Below, in pieces: positions 46,614 through 56,318 of a stretch of 64,000 nt of DNA; positions within the stretch are counted from its first letter, which is position 1; each line of letters starts with the position of its first letter. A model generated the notes under the pieces. It made no database searches, was not told the origin of the DNA, and saw only the letters and a program-made list of their open reading frames with translations. Origin of the DNA: an uncultured Paracoccaceae bacterium. Lineage in GTDB: Bacteria; Pseudomonadota; Alphaproteobacteria; Rhodobacterales; Rhodobacteraceae. The DNA lies in assembly GCA_947499715.1 (NCBI GenBank), contig CANMPL010000003.1:248001-312000 (forward strand), given 5' to 3'. A program made the position numbers and the translations under genes.

Positions 46614-46956
46614 GGAATACTGCCTTTGTTGATTTTGTTAACGCGTGCAGATTCGCTGCAAAAACCGCGCAACTCAAGCCCAAAGATCTGGTCAAAGCGT
46701 TTTGCCGCCCAATTTCCATCATCCCCCTGAAAAGGGTTTGCCGGTCTGCCCTGGGACAGAGCAGACCGGCAAGGGGAAGGGTAACGGTGTTGACAATGTG
46801 CAGACGCGCGCTTGCTGGAACACCCGGCTGCAAAACCAACATGGCATGTGGTGACAGTGCGGGCATAGCGCCCGGTACACAGGCCCGCGATTTGCGCGAT
46901 TTCCCGCCGAGATTGTGCGCCCGCGGGCGCAAACCCGCCCATTTGGCCTGCCGGGA
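46614..46956. other. Intergenic stretch with one strong hairpin
   Basis: No convincing gene. Its main structure is a perfect 12-bp stem TTGCCGGTCTGC (46738-46749) / GCAGACCGGCAA (46761-46772) with an 11-base loop, about 185 bases downstream of the minus-strand hypothetical gene. It could be that gene's terminator or the end of a small RNA. The short frames here are shadows. Confidence 0.55.
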
Positions 46957-47301
46957 TCATCCAAACACCTCTGGAAAAGTGACGCGGGCGACATCCACGT
47001 CAATCCGCAACAGCGCCTCATAACTCTCTGGGTCAAAAGGATCTTCCGCCGGGACCACCTCTTTTTCAAACAACCAGTTCAAGCGCCCGGCATCCAGATT
47101 GCCACGCGCGAAAGGTTCATCCCCAAATTGTGCCCAAAGTGCGTCCATGAAACCGGCGTCGGCGCGTTTGTCGGCCGGTTTGCGGTCTGGATAGCGGGTG
47201 CGGGCGACCAATTTGGTCGCACCGTCCTTGTGCGCCCTGCGAATGGTAAACTGAAAATCCGTGCCCGGCAGCCGCCCGGGAAACCCGCGATGCTTTTCCA
47301 T
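46957..47301 (-). CDS. Conserved hypothetical protein, 114 residues
   Basis: Basic N-terminal half (FPGRLPGTDFQFTIRRAHKDG, then ATKLVARTRYPDRKPADKR) and acidic C-terminal half (AEDPFDPESYEALLRIDVDVA). No signal peptide or membrane segment. ATG 47301 follows AGGGGG; the TTG at 47304 is less likely. It lies between pccB and pccA on the same strand, where Rhodobacterales commonly carry small unknown genes. Function not recognised. Confidence 0.6.
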   Translation of the reverse strand: MEKHRGFPGRLPGTDFQFTIRRAHKDGATKLVARTRYPDRKPADKRADAGFMDALWAQFGDEPFARGNLDAGRLNWLFEKEVVPAEDPFDPESYEALLRIDVDVARVTFPEVFG

Positions 47302-47322
47302 CAACCGATCCCCCTGCAGGGA

Positions 47323-47439
47323 TTACTCGGCTGCGATGACCTGCTCTTGCGCGATGCCGCCAGCCTGACCTTGTGATCCGCTGATCGCCACAAGGGCCAT
47401 GAGCCCCGCGAACGCAAACGCTTTGATGCCGTTTGACAT
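47323..47439 (-). CDS. Very small exported protein, 38 residues
   Basis: Reverse-strand frame ATG 47439 to TAA 47323: MSNGIKAFAFAGLMALVAIS followed by GSQGQAGGIAQEQVIAAE. It looks like a signal peptide plus a short tail. I recall similar MSN-type small lipoproteins between pccB and pccA in related genomes, but here the lipobox Cys is absent (AISGS). No good ribosome site is seen, so it may be a degenerate or non-coding remnant. Confidence 0.45.
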   Translation of the reverse strand: MSNGIKAFAFAGLMALVAISGSQGQAGGIAQEQVIAAE

Positions 47440-47620
47440 GATATTTTGCCCGAATATGTTACGCCGCACGCCGGATTCTCCGATCTTTGCTGCGTAAAGT
47501 TGCCTCTGCCTGCCGTAATAACGACAAAGCGGGCCCGGGCATACGGTGATTTGGGCAAAATTGCGGTCTGTGGTGCCGCTGCATCACCGCAGCTTTGACC
47601 TACAAGATGTTGCTGTGTCA

Positions 47621-47995
47621 TCAAAATTCCTCCCAAGCGCAGGTGCCCTCTTTGATCTGGTAGGGCTGAAAGAACTGGGTGACGCTGTCGTCATAGATCC
47701 CAAATTCCGTCTCCCGGCTCGACACCGAAATCACCACCGACCGCCCGGCCCAGTCATTTGCCGCAAGCGAGGGGACGACGACCTGTTCACAGATAAACTG
47801 CAAATCATCCACCAAATCGCCAAAGGTCCGCCCTTCCCCTTGGGGGTCGATTGCGGCGCTGACAAATCGGAACCGCGCCACCGCTTCCGGCTCAGTCTCC
47901 AGCCGCACATCATAAAGCGTCATCGGCGCACCCGATGGCACCGCAACCTCTTGCGCTGCAGCCGGGGACGCCAAAAGCGCAAGCCAAACAAGCAA
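47621..47995 (-). CDS. DUF6497 family exported protein
   Basis: 124 residues if started at TTG 47995, which gives a clean signal peptide (LLVWLALLASPAAAQ) after an AAGAAG ribosome-like site. The mature part has VPSGAPMTLYDVRLETEPEA and ends FFQPYQIKEGTCAWEEF, as in DUF6497 proteins encoded next to pccB in Rhodobacterales. Function unknown. The in-frame ATGs further upstream (48078, 48145) pass through the three-hairpin region and are unlikely. Confidence 0.7.
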   Translation of the reverse strand: MLVWLALLASPAAAQEVAVPSGAPMTLYDVRLETEPEAVARFRFVSAAIDPQGEGRTFGDLVDDLQFICEQVVVPSLAANDWAGRSVVISVSSRETEFGIYDDSVTQFFQPYQIKEGTCAWEEF

Positions 47996-48024
47996 CTTCT
48001 TTTGGCCAAAAATATCCCGGGGGG

Positions 48025-48076
48025 CGTCCGCCTGCGGACGGGGGGCTGGCCCCCCCCATTTTTCACCGAAAAATGG
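48025..48076. repeat. Three consecutive hairpins after pccB
   Basis: Side by side: CGTCCGC-CT-GCGGACG (48025-48040), GGGGGGC-TG-GCCCCCC (48040-48055) and CCATTTTTC-ACC-GAAAAATGG (48056-48076). All are perfect. The last begins 5 bases from the pccB stop on the minus strand, so together they probably form its terminator or a repetitive extragenic element. Confidence 0.75.
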
Positions 48077-48080
48077 CATC

Positions 48081-49607
48081 CTACAGCGGAATATTGTCAT
48101 GCTTCTTCCATGGATTCTGGACCGACTTGCCACGCAGCGACGCAAACGCGCGGCAGACCCGCTTGCGCGTGGATTGCGGCATGATCACCTCGTCAATGAA
48201 CCCTTTTTCGGCGGCCACAAACGGGTTGGCAAAGCGATCTTCATATTCCGTCGTCAGCTCTGCAATCTCATCCGCTGATTTGCCGCGGTGAATGATCTCG
48301 GTCGCGCCTTTGGCCCCCATCACCGCGATTTCGGCCGTGGGCCAGGCATAGTTGAAATCGCCGCGCAAATGCTTGGAGGCCATCACGTCATAGGCCCCGC
48401 CGTACGCTTTGCGAGTGATCACCGTGACCTTGGGCACCGTCGCTTCACCATAGGCAAACAGCAGCTTTGCGCCGTGTTTAATCACACCGCCGTATTCCTG
48501 GGACGTCCCCGGCAGGAACCCGGGCACATCCACCAGCGTCAGGATTGGTATCTCAAAGGCATCGCAGAACCGCACAAACCGCGCCGCCTTGCGGCTGCTG
48601 TCGATATCCAAACACCCCGCCAGCACCATCGGCTGGTTCGCGACAACCCCAACGGTAGAGCCCTCCAACCGAATGAACCCCGTGAGAATATTCTTGGCGA
48701 AATCCTCCTGAATCTCGTAAAAATCGCCTTCATCCGCCAGCTTGGTGATCAATTCTTTCATGTCATAAGGCGTATTGGCGTTGTCGGGGATCAGCGTATC
48801 AAGGCTTTCCTCAATCCGGCCCGGATCATCAAAGAACGGACGCACGGGCGGCTTGCTACGATTATTAAGCGGCAAAAGATCGACCAAACGCCGCACCTCG
48901 GCCAGCGCCTCGACATCGTTTTCAAACGCCGCATCCGCGACAGAGGATTTCTTGGTATGCGTGCTGGCCCCGCCTAATTCTTCGGCTGTCACCACCTCAT
49001 TGGTCACCGTCTTGACCACATCAGGCCCGGTCACAAACATGTAGGAACTGTCTTTGACCATGAAGATAAAGTCGGTCATCGCCGGTGAATAGACCGCCCC
49101 GCCCGCGCATGGCCCCATGATGACGCTGATCTGCGGCACCACACCAGAGGCCATGATATTGCGCTGAAACACCTCTGCGTAGCCAGCAAGCGACGCGACA
49201 CCCTCTTGGATCCGCGCACCGCCTGAATCGTTCAACCCAATGACAGGTGCGCCGTTCTGCATCGCCATGTCCATGATTTTGCAGATCTTTTGCGCATGCG
49301 TCTCGGACAACGATCCACCAAAAACCGTAAAGTCCTGAGAGAAAACATAGACCATACGCCCGTTGATCGTGCCCCAGCCTGTGACCACACCATCGCCGGG
49401 GGGGCGTTGATCCTGCATCCCGAAATCCGTGCAACGGTGGGCCACGAATGTATCGAATTCCTCAAAGCTGCCCTCGTCCAACAGAAGCGATATCCGCTCT
49501 CGCGCCGTCAGCTTGCCTTTGCCGTGCTGCGCATCAATGCGGCGCTGGCCGCCGCCCATGTGCGCCACATCGCGGCGGTTTTGCAGCTCTTGCAGGATAT
49601 CTTTCAT
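48081..49607 (-). CDS. pccB: Propionyl-CoA carboxylase beta subunit (carboxyltransferase)
   Basis: Transfers CO2 from biotin to propionyl-CoA. 508 residues, normal length. The start [24 protein letters not shown] follows GGAGG. The two crotonase-like halves carry the oxyanion motifs [20 protein letters not shown] and [17 protein letters not shown]. The promoter region contains TTTGCAAA-type half-sites, matching the PccR mode of control described for Rhodobacter sphaeroides. The long upstream frame to 49934 crosses that promoter and is not coding. Confidence 0.95.
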   Translation of the reverse strand: MKDILQELQNRRDVAHMGGGQRRIDAQHGKGKLTARERISLLLDEGSFEEFDTFVAHRCTDFGMQDQRPPGDGVVTGWGTINGRMVYVFSQDFTVFGGSLSETHAQKICKIMDMAMQNGAPVIGLNDSGGARIQEGVASLAGYAEVFQRNIMASGVVPQISVIMGPCAGGAVYSPAMTDFIFMVKDSSYMFVTGPDVVKTVTNEVVTAEELGGASTHTKKSSVADAAFENDVEALAEVRRLVDLLPLNNRSKPPVRPFFDDPGRIEESLDTLIPDNANTPYDMKELITKLADEGDFYEIQEDFAKNILTGFIRLEGSTVGVVANQPMVLAGCLDIDSSRKAARFVRFCDAFEIPILTLVDVPGFLPGTSQEYGGVIKHGAKLLFAYGEATVPKVTVITRKAYGGAYDVMASKHLRGDFNYAWPTAEIAVMGAKGATEIIHRGKSADEIAELTTEYEDRFANPFVAAEKGFIDEVIMPQSTRKRVCRAFASLRGKSVQNPWKKHDNIPL

Positions 49608-49669
49608 CTGGTGGACCTCCCTAGGAATGACCGCATCATAGGGGGGCCACCGCGAAGGTGAAGCCCGAT

Positions 49670-49737
49670 TGCGCAAATTTGCAAACCACACTTCGCCGCT
49701 CATTGAATAGTTGCAACATTGCAAACTGTGCATTGCG
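49670..49737. promoter_or_regulatory. PccR-type binding sites between pccB and the MFS gene
   Basis: Several TTTGCAAA-like half-sites: TTTGCAAA at 49678-49685 preceded by TTGCGCAAA, and GTTGCAAC at 49710. ATTGCAAA at 49718-49725 is followed after four bases by GCATTGCG, close to the TTTGCAAA-N4-TTTGCAAA element reported for PccR. The region serves as promoter for pccB (minus) and for the divergent exporter gene (plus). Confidence 0.65.
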
Positions 49738-49791
49738 CCGCGGCACATCTGAGGAGTAGACGCCGCCCGCAACACCGCATAGCTGTGTGGT

Positions 49792-51009
49792 ATGACCTCT
49801 AAACCGATCGTGCGGTTTCTTGACCGCACCACGCCCCCGCATATTTCGACCTTGATCCTGCTTGCCGGGATCTCGGCGCTGAACATTTCGATCTTTCTGC
49901 CATCGCTTCCTTTGATGGCTGCGGATTTTGGCACCGACTACGCCACGATCCAATTTGCGATCTCGGGCTATCTGGCGGCGACGGCGGTCCTGCAGATCCT
50001 GATCGGTCCATTGTCGGACAAGTTCGGCCGTCGCCGCGTGGTCCTGGCGGCCTTGGCACTTTATGTGATTGCCACTTTTGGTGCGTCTTTTGCCACCTCT
50101 ATCGGTGCGTTTCTGGCATTTCGGATCCTGCAAGCCTCGGTCGCGACCGGCATTGTCCTCAGCCGCGCCATCGTCCGCGATATGGTCCCGCAGGATCAGG
50201 CAGCCTCGATGATTGGCTATGTCACGATGGGCATGGCGCTTGTGCCGATGCTGGGCCCGATGATCGGCGGCGTTCTGGATGAAACCTTTGGTTGGCGCGC
50301 GACATTGACGTTTCTTTTGATCGCGGGATCGGGTGTATTTATCCTTTGTTATCTTGATCTTGGCGAGACCATTTCAGAAGGCGGCACCAGCTTTCGGGAA
50401 CAGGTCGCAGGCTACCCGATCTTGCTGACATCGCCGCGGTTTTGGGGCTATTCCTTGGCAGCTGCGTTCGGATCTGGTGCCTTTTTCGCCTACCTTGGCG
50501 GGGGTCCCTTTGTGGCCAATAGCCTTTATGGCCTCTCACCCAGCGCCACCGGCATCGCCCTTGGTGCGCCCGCGTCCGGCTATGCCTTCGGGAATTTTCT
50601 GACCGGTCGCTATACTGCCAAAATCGGCGTCAATCGTATGGCCCTGATGGGCTCAATCATCACACTTTGCGGGCTTGGTGCCTCGCTTCTTCTGGGGCTG
50701 GCGGGTGTTGAGGGTCCGTGGATCTTCTTTGGATTTTGCACTGTCTTTGGCATCGGGAACGGTATGTTGCTTCCAGGTGTCGTCTCCGGCTCCATGTCGG
50801 TGCGGCCACAGCTTGCCGGCACCGCCTCTGGGCTTTCGGGCGCAATGATGATCGGCGGCGGCGCGGCACTCTCACAGCTGGCCGGGGTGACGCTGGAAGG
50901 GCAATCAACCGCCTTGCCCTTGCAAATTCTGATGTTCCTGTGCGGCCTGTTTTCCATGTTCTCGGTCATCTACGTGATTATTCGCAGCCGCCAGATCGCC
51001 AGCGCTTGA
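49792..51009 (+). CDS. Bcr/CflA family multidrug MFS exporter
   Basis: 405 residues with twelve hydrophobic segments. Motif A between segments 2 and 3 is [17 protein letters not shown] near 67-83. [20 protein letters not shown] and [22 protein letters not shown] (motif C-like GPMIGG) identify the Bcr/CflA (DHA1) group. Inner-membrane drug/H+ antiporter; substrate unknown. It lies between pccB and the PccR gene and shares the PccR-site promoter, so control by propionyl-CoA status is possible. Confidence 0.87.
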   Translation: MTSKPIVRFLDRTTPPHISTLILLAGISALNISIFLPSLPLMAADFGTDYATIQFAISGYLAATAVLQILIGPLSDKFGRRRVVLAALALYVIATFGASFATSIGAFLAFRILQASVATGIVLSRAIVRDMVPQDQAASMIGYVTMGMALVPMLGPMIGGVLDETFGWRATLTFLLIAGSGVFILCYLDLGETISEGGTSFREQVAGYPILLTSPRFWGYSLAAAFGSGAFFAYLGGGPFVANSLYGLSPSATGIALGAPASGYAFGNFLTGRYTAKIGVNRMALMGSIITLCGLGASLLLGLAGVEGPWIFFGFCTVFGIGNGMLLPGVVSGSMSVRPQLAGTASGLSGAMMIGGGAALSQLAGVTLEGQSTALPLQILMFLCGLFSMFSVIYVIIRSRQIASA

Positions 51010-51010
51010 T

Positions 51011-51051
51011 TTTGCGAAACAGCAAAGGCACTTTGCAAACACTTGATTGCA
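51011..51051. promoter_or_regulatory. PccR-type site upstream of the PccR gene
   Basis: TTTGCGAA at 51011-51018 and TTTGCAAA at 51032-51039; the latter is followed after CACT by TGATTGCA, a good fit to two half-sites spaced by four bases. It lies 10-50 bases before the regulator start and suggests autoregulation. Confidence 0.65.
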
Positions 51052-51061
51052 GAGGGCACCA

Positions 51062-52462
51062 ATGGCCGTTCAAAAATTATATGCCGGGGCAAAGCTACGC
51101 GAATTGCGCGGGCGACTTGCGCTGACGCAAAAGCAATTTGCCGAACGGCTTAGCGTTTCGCTGCCCTACCTCAACCAGATGGAAAACAACAACCGACCCG
51201 TCAGCACCGCCGTAGTGCTGGGGCTGGCGCAGGAGTTCGGCTTTGATGTGACAGAGCTGCAATCGGGGGACGAGGCGCGGCTGGTCAGCGACATGCGCGA
51301 AGCGTTGGCCGATCCGGTCTTTACCGGCCCAGCCCCCGCACTTGCAGATTTACGACTTGCGGCCACAAATGCACCCAGCCTCACCCGGGCCTTTTTGGAC
51401 CTGCACGCAGCCTACCGCCAAACGCACGAACGCCTTGCATCCTTGGACGAAGCGCTAGGCCGCGAAGACGCCCGCCTGCGTCCCAGCCCATGGGAAGAGG
51501 TGCGCGATTTCTTTCACTATTGCGACAACTACATCGATAGCGTCGATCGCGCCGCTGAACACTTTGCTGCCGGCATCGCCCCGGACGAAACCGTGACGCA
51601 AGCTGCAGTCGGGGCCCTTGATCGCGCCGGGATCTTCACCGAATTCACCGATGAACCGACGATCAGGCGCTACGATCCCGCCACCAAGACCCTGCGCCTC
51701 AGCCGCAACGCCACCCCGGCGACCCAAAGCTTTCAGGTGCTGATGCAACTGGCGCTGACACAACACGAACCGCTGCTGGATGCGACCCTTGATTTCGCCC
51801 GCTTCCAGTCGCCAGAGGCGCGCGACATCGCCAAAGTCGGGCTGGCCAATTACTTTGCCGGGGCCACGCTCTTGCCCTACACCGCCTTTCTGGATGCGGC
51901 GCAATCGACCCGCCATGACCTTGAACGCCTCGCGACACAGTTTGGCGCATCTATCGAACAGATTGCCCACCGTCTTTCGACCCTGCAACGCCCCGCTGCC
52001 AAGGGCATTCCGTTCTTCTTTGTGCGGGTCGATCAGGCAGGCACGATCACCAAACGCCACTCTGCCACCACCTTGCAATTTGCCCGCTACGGCGGGGCCT
52101 GCCCGCTTTGGAATGTCCATGCTGCCTTTGAAACGCCGCGCCAATTTCTGCGGCAACTGGCCGAAACGCCCGATGGTGTGCGCTACTTCTGCCTTGCGCG
52201 TGACGTCAGCAAGCCGGGCGGCGGTTTCGGCGCACCGACCCGCCGCTATGCCATCGGATTAGGGTGCGAGGTCAAACACGCCCCCGCCCTGATCTATGCT
52301 GACCACATGCTCACAGATCACGCCGAAGCCTTTGAACCGATTGGGATTTCCTGCCGGATATGTGAGCGTCGCAATTGTCATCAACGCTCTGTCCCGCCAC
52401 TGGAACGGCAATTGCGCGTCGACCCAAACACGCGCGACGTGCTGCCCTATCAGGTCGACTAG
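51062..52462 (+). CDS. pccR: Short-chain acyl-CoA-responsive regulator (PccR/ScfR family)
   Basis: 466 residues. N-terminal HTH (KLRELRGRLALTQKQFAERL, then SVSLPYLNQMENNNRPVS, about 10-45). A long middle follows, then the ScfR sensor domain with KGIPFFFVRVDQAGTITKRH and the C-terminal cysteine motif CRICERRNCHQRSVPPL. The family senses propionyl- or acetyl-CoA derivatives; PccR activates pccB. Linkage to pccB and the TTTGCAAA sites support PccR rather than RamB or MccR. Start ATG 51062; TTG 51047 rejected. Stop overlaps the convergent nuclease. Confidence 0.88.
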   Translation: MAVQKLYAGAKLRELRGRLALTQKQFAERLSVSLPYLNQMENNNRPVSTAVVLGLAQEFGFDVTELQSGDEARLVSDMREALADPVFTGPAPALADLRLAATNAPSLTRAFLDLHAAYRQTHERLASLDEALGREDARLRPSPWEEVRDFFHYCDNYIDSVDRAAEHFAAGIAPDETVTQAAVGALDRAGIFTEFTDEPTIRRYDPATKTLRLSRNATPATQSFQVLMQLALTQHEPLLDATLDFARFQSPEARDIAKVGLANYFAGATLLPYTAFLDAAQSTRHDLERLATQFGASIEQIAHRLSTLQRPAAKGIPFFFVRVDQAGTITKRHSATTLQFARYGGACPLWNVHAAFETPRQFLRQLAETPDGVRYFCLARDVSKPGGGFGAPTRRYAIGLGCEVKHAPALIYADHMLTDHAEAFEPIGISCRICERRNCHQRSVPPLERQLRVDPNTRDVLPYQVD

Positions 52463-53097
52463 CGCCGTGCAGGCCGCCAACCAGCGGCCTGTGCCTCTGC
52501 CAGCGAACAGAACCAACGCTCGCCCCGCGCGGTGTTGATCCGCGTTTTCGCATAACTGTGATCACCGGGGCTGTGCACGATCCGCCCTGCGTCACTGATG
52601 TTGCCTTTCAAGCGGCAATCGCCCGCCGCGGGGTCCACATCGCGGTCCCGAAAAGTGGCCGGGTTCTGCATCGTGCCGGACCAAAACCCGACACCCGCCG
52701 CCCGCGCCTGACGTTCATAAGTCAGGTAATCTTTGCTGTATTTCTGGTAGGCCGTGGCATAGCCGCCGGCGACCAAAACCGCGCCGAGATCGCGCCCATC
52801 CACATAGCATTTCGCCACCAGCCGCTGATAAGTGTCCCGCTCGTGCCCTTCGCAAACGACCGGGGTGGCACCAATCAGTCGCGCCAGGGCTCGCGTCGCC
52901 ACATCGCCGCAGGCAAAAGCCACGCGTTCGGCGGTCAAACAGGTCTGGTCATGTTCAGGCGTATCAATCCCATGAATCCGCACCGATTGCCCCGCAACCC
53001 GCAGGGTGTCGCCATCCACAACTGTCGCCCGGCCTTGCAGCACCTCTGCAGATACCGGAGTCGCCAAAAGTAAAGAAATCATTAACACACGCCACAT
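52459..53097 (-). CDS. Exported thermonuclease (SNase-like) with extra C-terminal domain
   Basis: 212 residues: signal peptide MWRVLMISLLLATPVSA, then a staphylococcal nuclease-like core with VVDGDTLRVAGQSVRIHGIDTPE (catalytic Asp/Arg region), ERDTYQRLVAKCYVDG and GGYATAYQKYSKDYL. A C-terminal segment (CRLKGNISDAGRIVHSPGDH, then a late GERWFCSLAEAQAAGWRPARR) matches the small Ada-like/sunset domain often attached to such nucleases. It degrades nucleic acid in the periplasm or outside. It converges with pccR with a 4-base overlap. Confidence 0.85.
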   Translation of the reverse strand: MWRVLMISLLLATPVSAEVLQGRATVVDGDTLRVAGQSVRIHGIDTPEHDQTCLTAERVAFACGDVATRALARLIGATPVVCEGHERDTYQRLVAKCYVDGRDLGAVLVAGGYATAYQKYSKDYLTYERQARAAGVGFWSGTMQNPATFRDRDVDPAAGDCRLKGNISDAGRIVHSPGDHSYAKTRINTARGERWFCSLAEAQAAGWRPARR

Positions 53098-53160
53098 CCC
53101 GTTAACCTATGGGCGGGACATGGCGGTCTCAAGGCGGGACAGTGGAAAAAGGAAGAGTGG

Positions 53161-54819
53161 TTAACGCTGGCTGTTTTCCCAGTCAGGGTGGATCCACGGC
53201 TGGTCATTTGCCGCCGGGAGCGGCGTCCGCCCCAGCACGTGATCCGCCGCCTTTTCACCTACCATGATCGACGGCGCATTCAGATTGCCGTTGGTGATGC
53301 GCGGAAAGACAGAGCTGTCAGCCACCCGCAACCCTTCAACGCCAATCACCCGCGCCTCTGGATCAACCACCGCCATCGGATCATCCGCACGGCCCATCTT
53401 GCAGGTCCCGCAGGGGTGATAGGCGCTTTCAACATGCTCGCGAATGAAATCATCGAGTGCTGCGTCGCTTTGTGCCGCCTCACCGGGCTGGATCTCGTGA
53501 CCCCGGAACGGCGCAAAGGCGTCTTGCGCGAAAATCTCGCGCGTCAAACGAATGGCCTTGCGGAAATCGGCCCAGTCAGAGGGGTCGGACATATAGTTGA
53601 ACTGGATCTTCGGGGCGGCGTTGGGATCGCCTGACTGCAACGTCACCTGCCCGCGCGAGACGGATCGCATCGGACCCACGTGAGCCTGATAGCCGTGCCC
53701 TTCGGCCGCGACTTGCCCGTCATAGCGCACCGCGATGGGCAGGAAATGGTATTGAATATCAGGGTATTGCACGCCCTTGTCCGACCGGATGAAGCCCGCG
53801 CTTTCGAACTGGTTGGATGCGCCGAGCCCCGTCTTGGTGAACAACCATTGCGCCCCGATCATCGCTTTGCCGATCAGGTTCCAATGCTTGTAAAGCGAAA
53901 CCGGTTTGATCGCGGCCTGCTGGATGTATAGCTCCAGATGGTCTTGCAGGTTTTGGCCTACGCCGGGGCGGTCTGCGACGACCGCAATGCCGTGTTCGGC
54001 AAGATGCGCGGCAGGACCAATCCCCGAATGCATCAGGATCTTAGGGGAATTGATGGCAGAGGCCGCGATGATCACCTCTTTCGCCGCCGTGATCACTTCG
54101 GTCGCACCGCCGCGCTGCACCTCGACCCCGATCGCGCGGCCATTTTCGATCACCACGCGCTGCGCCAAGGCCCGCACCAGATTGCAATTGGCGCGTTTCA
54201 GGGCGGGCCTCAGATAGGCATTCGCCGCCGACCAGCGCCGCCCCTTCCAGATCGTCGCATCAAAGGGGCCGAACCCCTCTTGCTGCTGCCCGTTATAGTC
54301 GCTGGTCACCGGGTAACCGGCCTGTTCGCCTGCCTTGACAAAGGCACGTGTCAGCGGGTTTGTGCGCGGCCCCCGCGTCACATGCAGCGGCCCATTGCTG
54401 CCGCGCCAAGCCGGGTCGCCACCATGCCCGCCGTCGTGCCAATGTTCCATCCGTTTGAAATAGGGCAAAACGTCAGCATAGCCCCAGCCATCGGCCCCCG
54501 TCTCGGCCCAGTGATCATAATCAAGCGCATGACCCCGCACATAGATCATGCCGTTGATGGAAGAGGACCCGCCGATCACCTTGCCGCGCGGCACCACCAG
54601 ACGACGCCCGCCCAAATGCGGTTCCGGTTCTGACTGCAGGCCCCAGTCATAGGCCTTCATATTCATCGGGTAAGACAGCGCCGCTGGCATCTGAATGAAC
54701 GGCCCGCCGTCCCAGCCGCCGTGTTCAATGACCAGCACGTCCTTGCCCGCCTCGGCCAGACGATAGGCCATCGCGCAGCCTGCAGACCCTGCACCGATAA
54801 TGACGTAATCGGCTTGCAT
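53161..54819 (-). CDS. betA: Choline dehydrogenase
   Basis: FAD-dependent GMC oxidoreductase oxidising choline to betaine aldehyde. 552 residues. Dinucleotide motif [19 protein letters not shown] at about 7-25; GMC signature [20 protein letters not shown] near 82-101; catalytic His region [10 protein letters not shown] near 467; and [24 protein letters not shown] near the end. The start ATG shares a base with the betB stop. Last gene of the betICBA operon. Confidence 0.95.
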   Translation of the reverse strand: MQADYVIIGAGSAGCAMAYRLAEAGKDVLVIEHGGWDGGPFIQMPAALSYPMNMKAYDWGLQSEPEPHLGGRRLVVPRGKVIGGSSSINGMIYVRGHALDYDHWAETGADGWGYADVLPYFKRMEHWHDGGHGGDPAWRGSNGPLHVTRGPRTNPLTRAFVKAGEQAGYPVTSDYNGQQQEGFGPFDATIWKGRRWSAANAYLRPALKRANCNLVRALAQRVVIENGRAIGVEVQRGGATEVITAAKEVIIAASAINSPKILMHSGIGPAAHLAEHGIAVVADRPGVGQNLQDHLELYIQQAAIKPVSLYKHWNLIGKAMIGAQWLFTKTGLGASNQFESAGFIRSDKGVQYPDIQYHFLPIAVRYDGQVAAEGHGYQAHVGPMRSVSRGQVTLQSGDPNAAPKIQFNYMSDPSDWADFRKAIRLTREIFAQDAFAPFRGHEIQPGEAAQSDAALDDFIREHVESAYHPCGTCKMGRADDPMAVVDPEARVIGVEGLRVADSSVFPRITNGNLNAPSIMVGEKAADHVLGRTPLPAANDQPWIHPDWENSQR

Positions 54820-56273
54820 CAGAATGGTGCTTCCACGTCAGTCATGGCAACGTAGACGCCCTTCATTTCGGAATAATGCTCAATCGCCAGTTTGGAGTTC
54901 TCGCGCCCCACGCCCGACAGTTTGGAGCCACCAAAGGGGGCTTCAACCGGGGCGAGGTTATGGGTGTTGATATAGCAGGTCCCAGCCTCGAACCCGGCGG
55001 CCATGCGGTGCGCGCGGGTAAGATCCTTGGTGAATACTGATGCCGCAAGGCCAAAGGGCGTGTCATTGGCGCGGGCCAGTGCCTCTTCTTCGGTGTCAAA
55101 GTCCAAAACGGACAGAACCGGGCCGAAAATCTCATCCGTGGCGATGGTCATGTCGTCGGTGACATCAGCAAAGACGGTGGGTTCGATGAAGAAACCGGGC
55201 CCGTCGATGGCGTGACCGCCGGTGACCAGACGGGCGCCTTCGGCGACACCTTTTTTCACGAAGCCCATGACGATATCACGCTGGTTCGCACTCACCATTG
55301 GTCCGAAATTCACCGCCGGATCCTGTGGGTCGCCCATCACGACACCTTTCAGGCGTTCGGTCATGCGGGCAAGGAATGCGTCCTTGATGCCCTTTTGCAC
55401 AAAGACCCGCGTGCCGTTGGAACAGACCTGACCGGTGGAATAGAAATTGCCCAAGATCGCGCCAGAGACGGCGTTTTCGAGATCCGCATCGTCAAAGATC
55501 ACAATCGGAGATTTGCCGCCCAGCTCCATCGTGACGTGCCGCACGCCAGCCGCCGCAGCCGCATAGACCTTTTGCCCCGTGGGGACGGATCCGGTAAGCG
55601 AAACCTTGGCCACGCGCGGATCGTTGATGAGGGCTGCACCCACCGCGCCCATGCCCTGCACCACGTTGTAGGTGCCCGCAGGTGCGCCTGCTTCGTGCAG
55701 GATTTCGGCGACTTTCAAGGCGCAAAGGGGTGTGGTTTCTGAAGGTTTGAACACCATCGCATTGCCGCAGGCCAGCGCGGGCGCGCCTTTCCAACTGGCG
55801 ATTTGGGTGGGGTAGTTCCAAGCGCCAATGCCCAAGCAAACACCCAAGGGTTCGCGCCGGGTATAGACAAAATCACCACCCGCCAGAGGGATATGTTCGC
55901 CGGTGAGGCTACCCGCGAGGCCGCCGAAGTATTCGAGCGCGTCGGCGCCAGATGTGGCGTCAGCGACAGAGGTTTCCTGATAAGGCTTGCCCGTGTCATA
56001 GGTTTCCAGCACCGATAGATCGTGGTTGCGTTCACGCATGATATCAGCGGCACGGCGCAGCACCCGGCCCCGTTCGGTGCCTGTCCAGCTGGCCCATTCC
56101 TTTTGCGCGCGGGCCGCGGCCGTTAGCGCCCGGTCAATGATCGCAGGCGTGGCCGCGTGGACTTTTGCCACGACCTCGCCGGTGAAGGGGTAAATCACCT
56201 CGATCGCCTCTCCGGTGGTGTCTTCGACGTATTCGCCGTCTATGAAATGGCTGGCTTTGGGTTGTATTTGCAT
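54819..56273 (-). CDS. betB: Betaine-aldehyde dehydrogenase
   Basis: NAD(P)-dependent oxidation of betaine aldehyde to glycine betaine. 484 residues. [26 protein letters not shown] is the cofactor region, [18 protein letters not shown] carries the general-base Glu, and [15 protein letters not shown] the catalytic Cys. The C-terminal [23 protein letters not shown] is typical of BetB. ATG 56273 chosen; the upstream ATG at 56309 abuts the betC stop and has poorer similarity. Follows betC by about 45 bases. Confidence 0.94.
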   Translation of the reverse strand: MQIQPKASHFIDGEYVEDTTGEAIEVIYPFTGEVVAKVHAATPAIIDRALTAAARAQKEWASWTGTERGRVLRRAADIMRERNHDLSVLETYDTGKPYQETSVADATSGADALEYFGGLAGSLTGEHIPLAGGDFVYTRREPLGVCLGIGAWNYPTQIASWKGAPALACGNAMVFKPSETTPLCALKVAEILHEAGAPAGTYNVVQGMGAVGAALINDPRVAKVSLTGSVPTGQKVYAAAAAGVRHVTMELGGKSPIVIFDDADLENAVSGAILGNFYSTGQVCSNGTRVFVQKGIKDAFLARMTERLKGVVMGDPQDPAVNFGPMVSANQRDIVMGFVKKGVAEGARLVTGGHAIDGPGFFIEPTVFADVTDDMTIATDEIFGPVLSVLDFDTEEEALARANDTPFGLAASVFTKDLTRAHRMAAGFEAGTCYINTHNLAPVEAPFGGSKLSGVGRENSKLAIEHYSEMKGVYVAMTDVEAPF

Positions 56274-56318
56274 CTGGCAGGAGCCTCCGGCGGGCATATT
56301 TTCATTCAAAAGAAAGGG

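Noticed and set aside
47301-47636. 111-residue minus-strand frame whose ATG at 47621 overlaps the DUF6497 stop and has GGAGG upstream
   Set aside because: The ribosome-like GGAGG is inside the conserved WEEF end of DUF6497. The translation becomes Arg/Ser-rich without structure and overlaps the 38-residue frame. Not excluded, but unsupported.
48081-49934. 617-residue version of PccB
   Set aside because: The extension would cross the PccR-site promoter and the start of the divergent exporter; the 508-residue form has a GGAGG ribosome site and the normal length.
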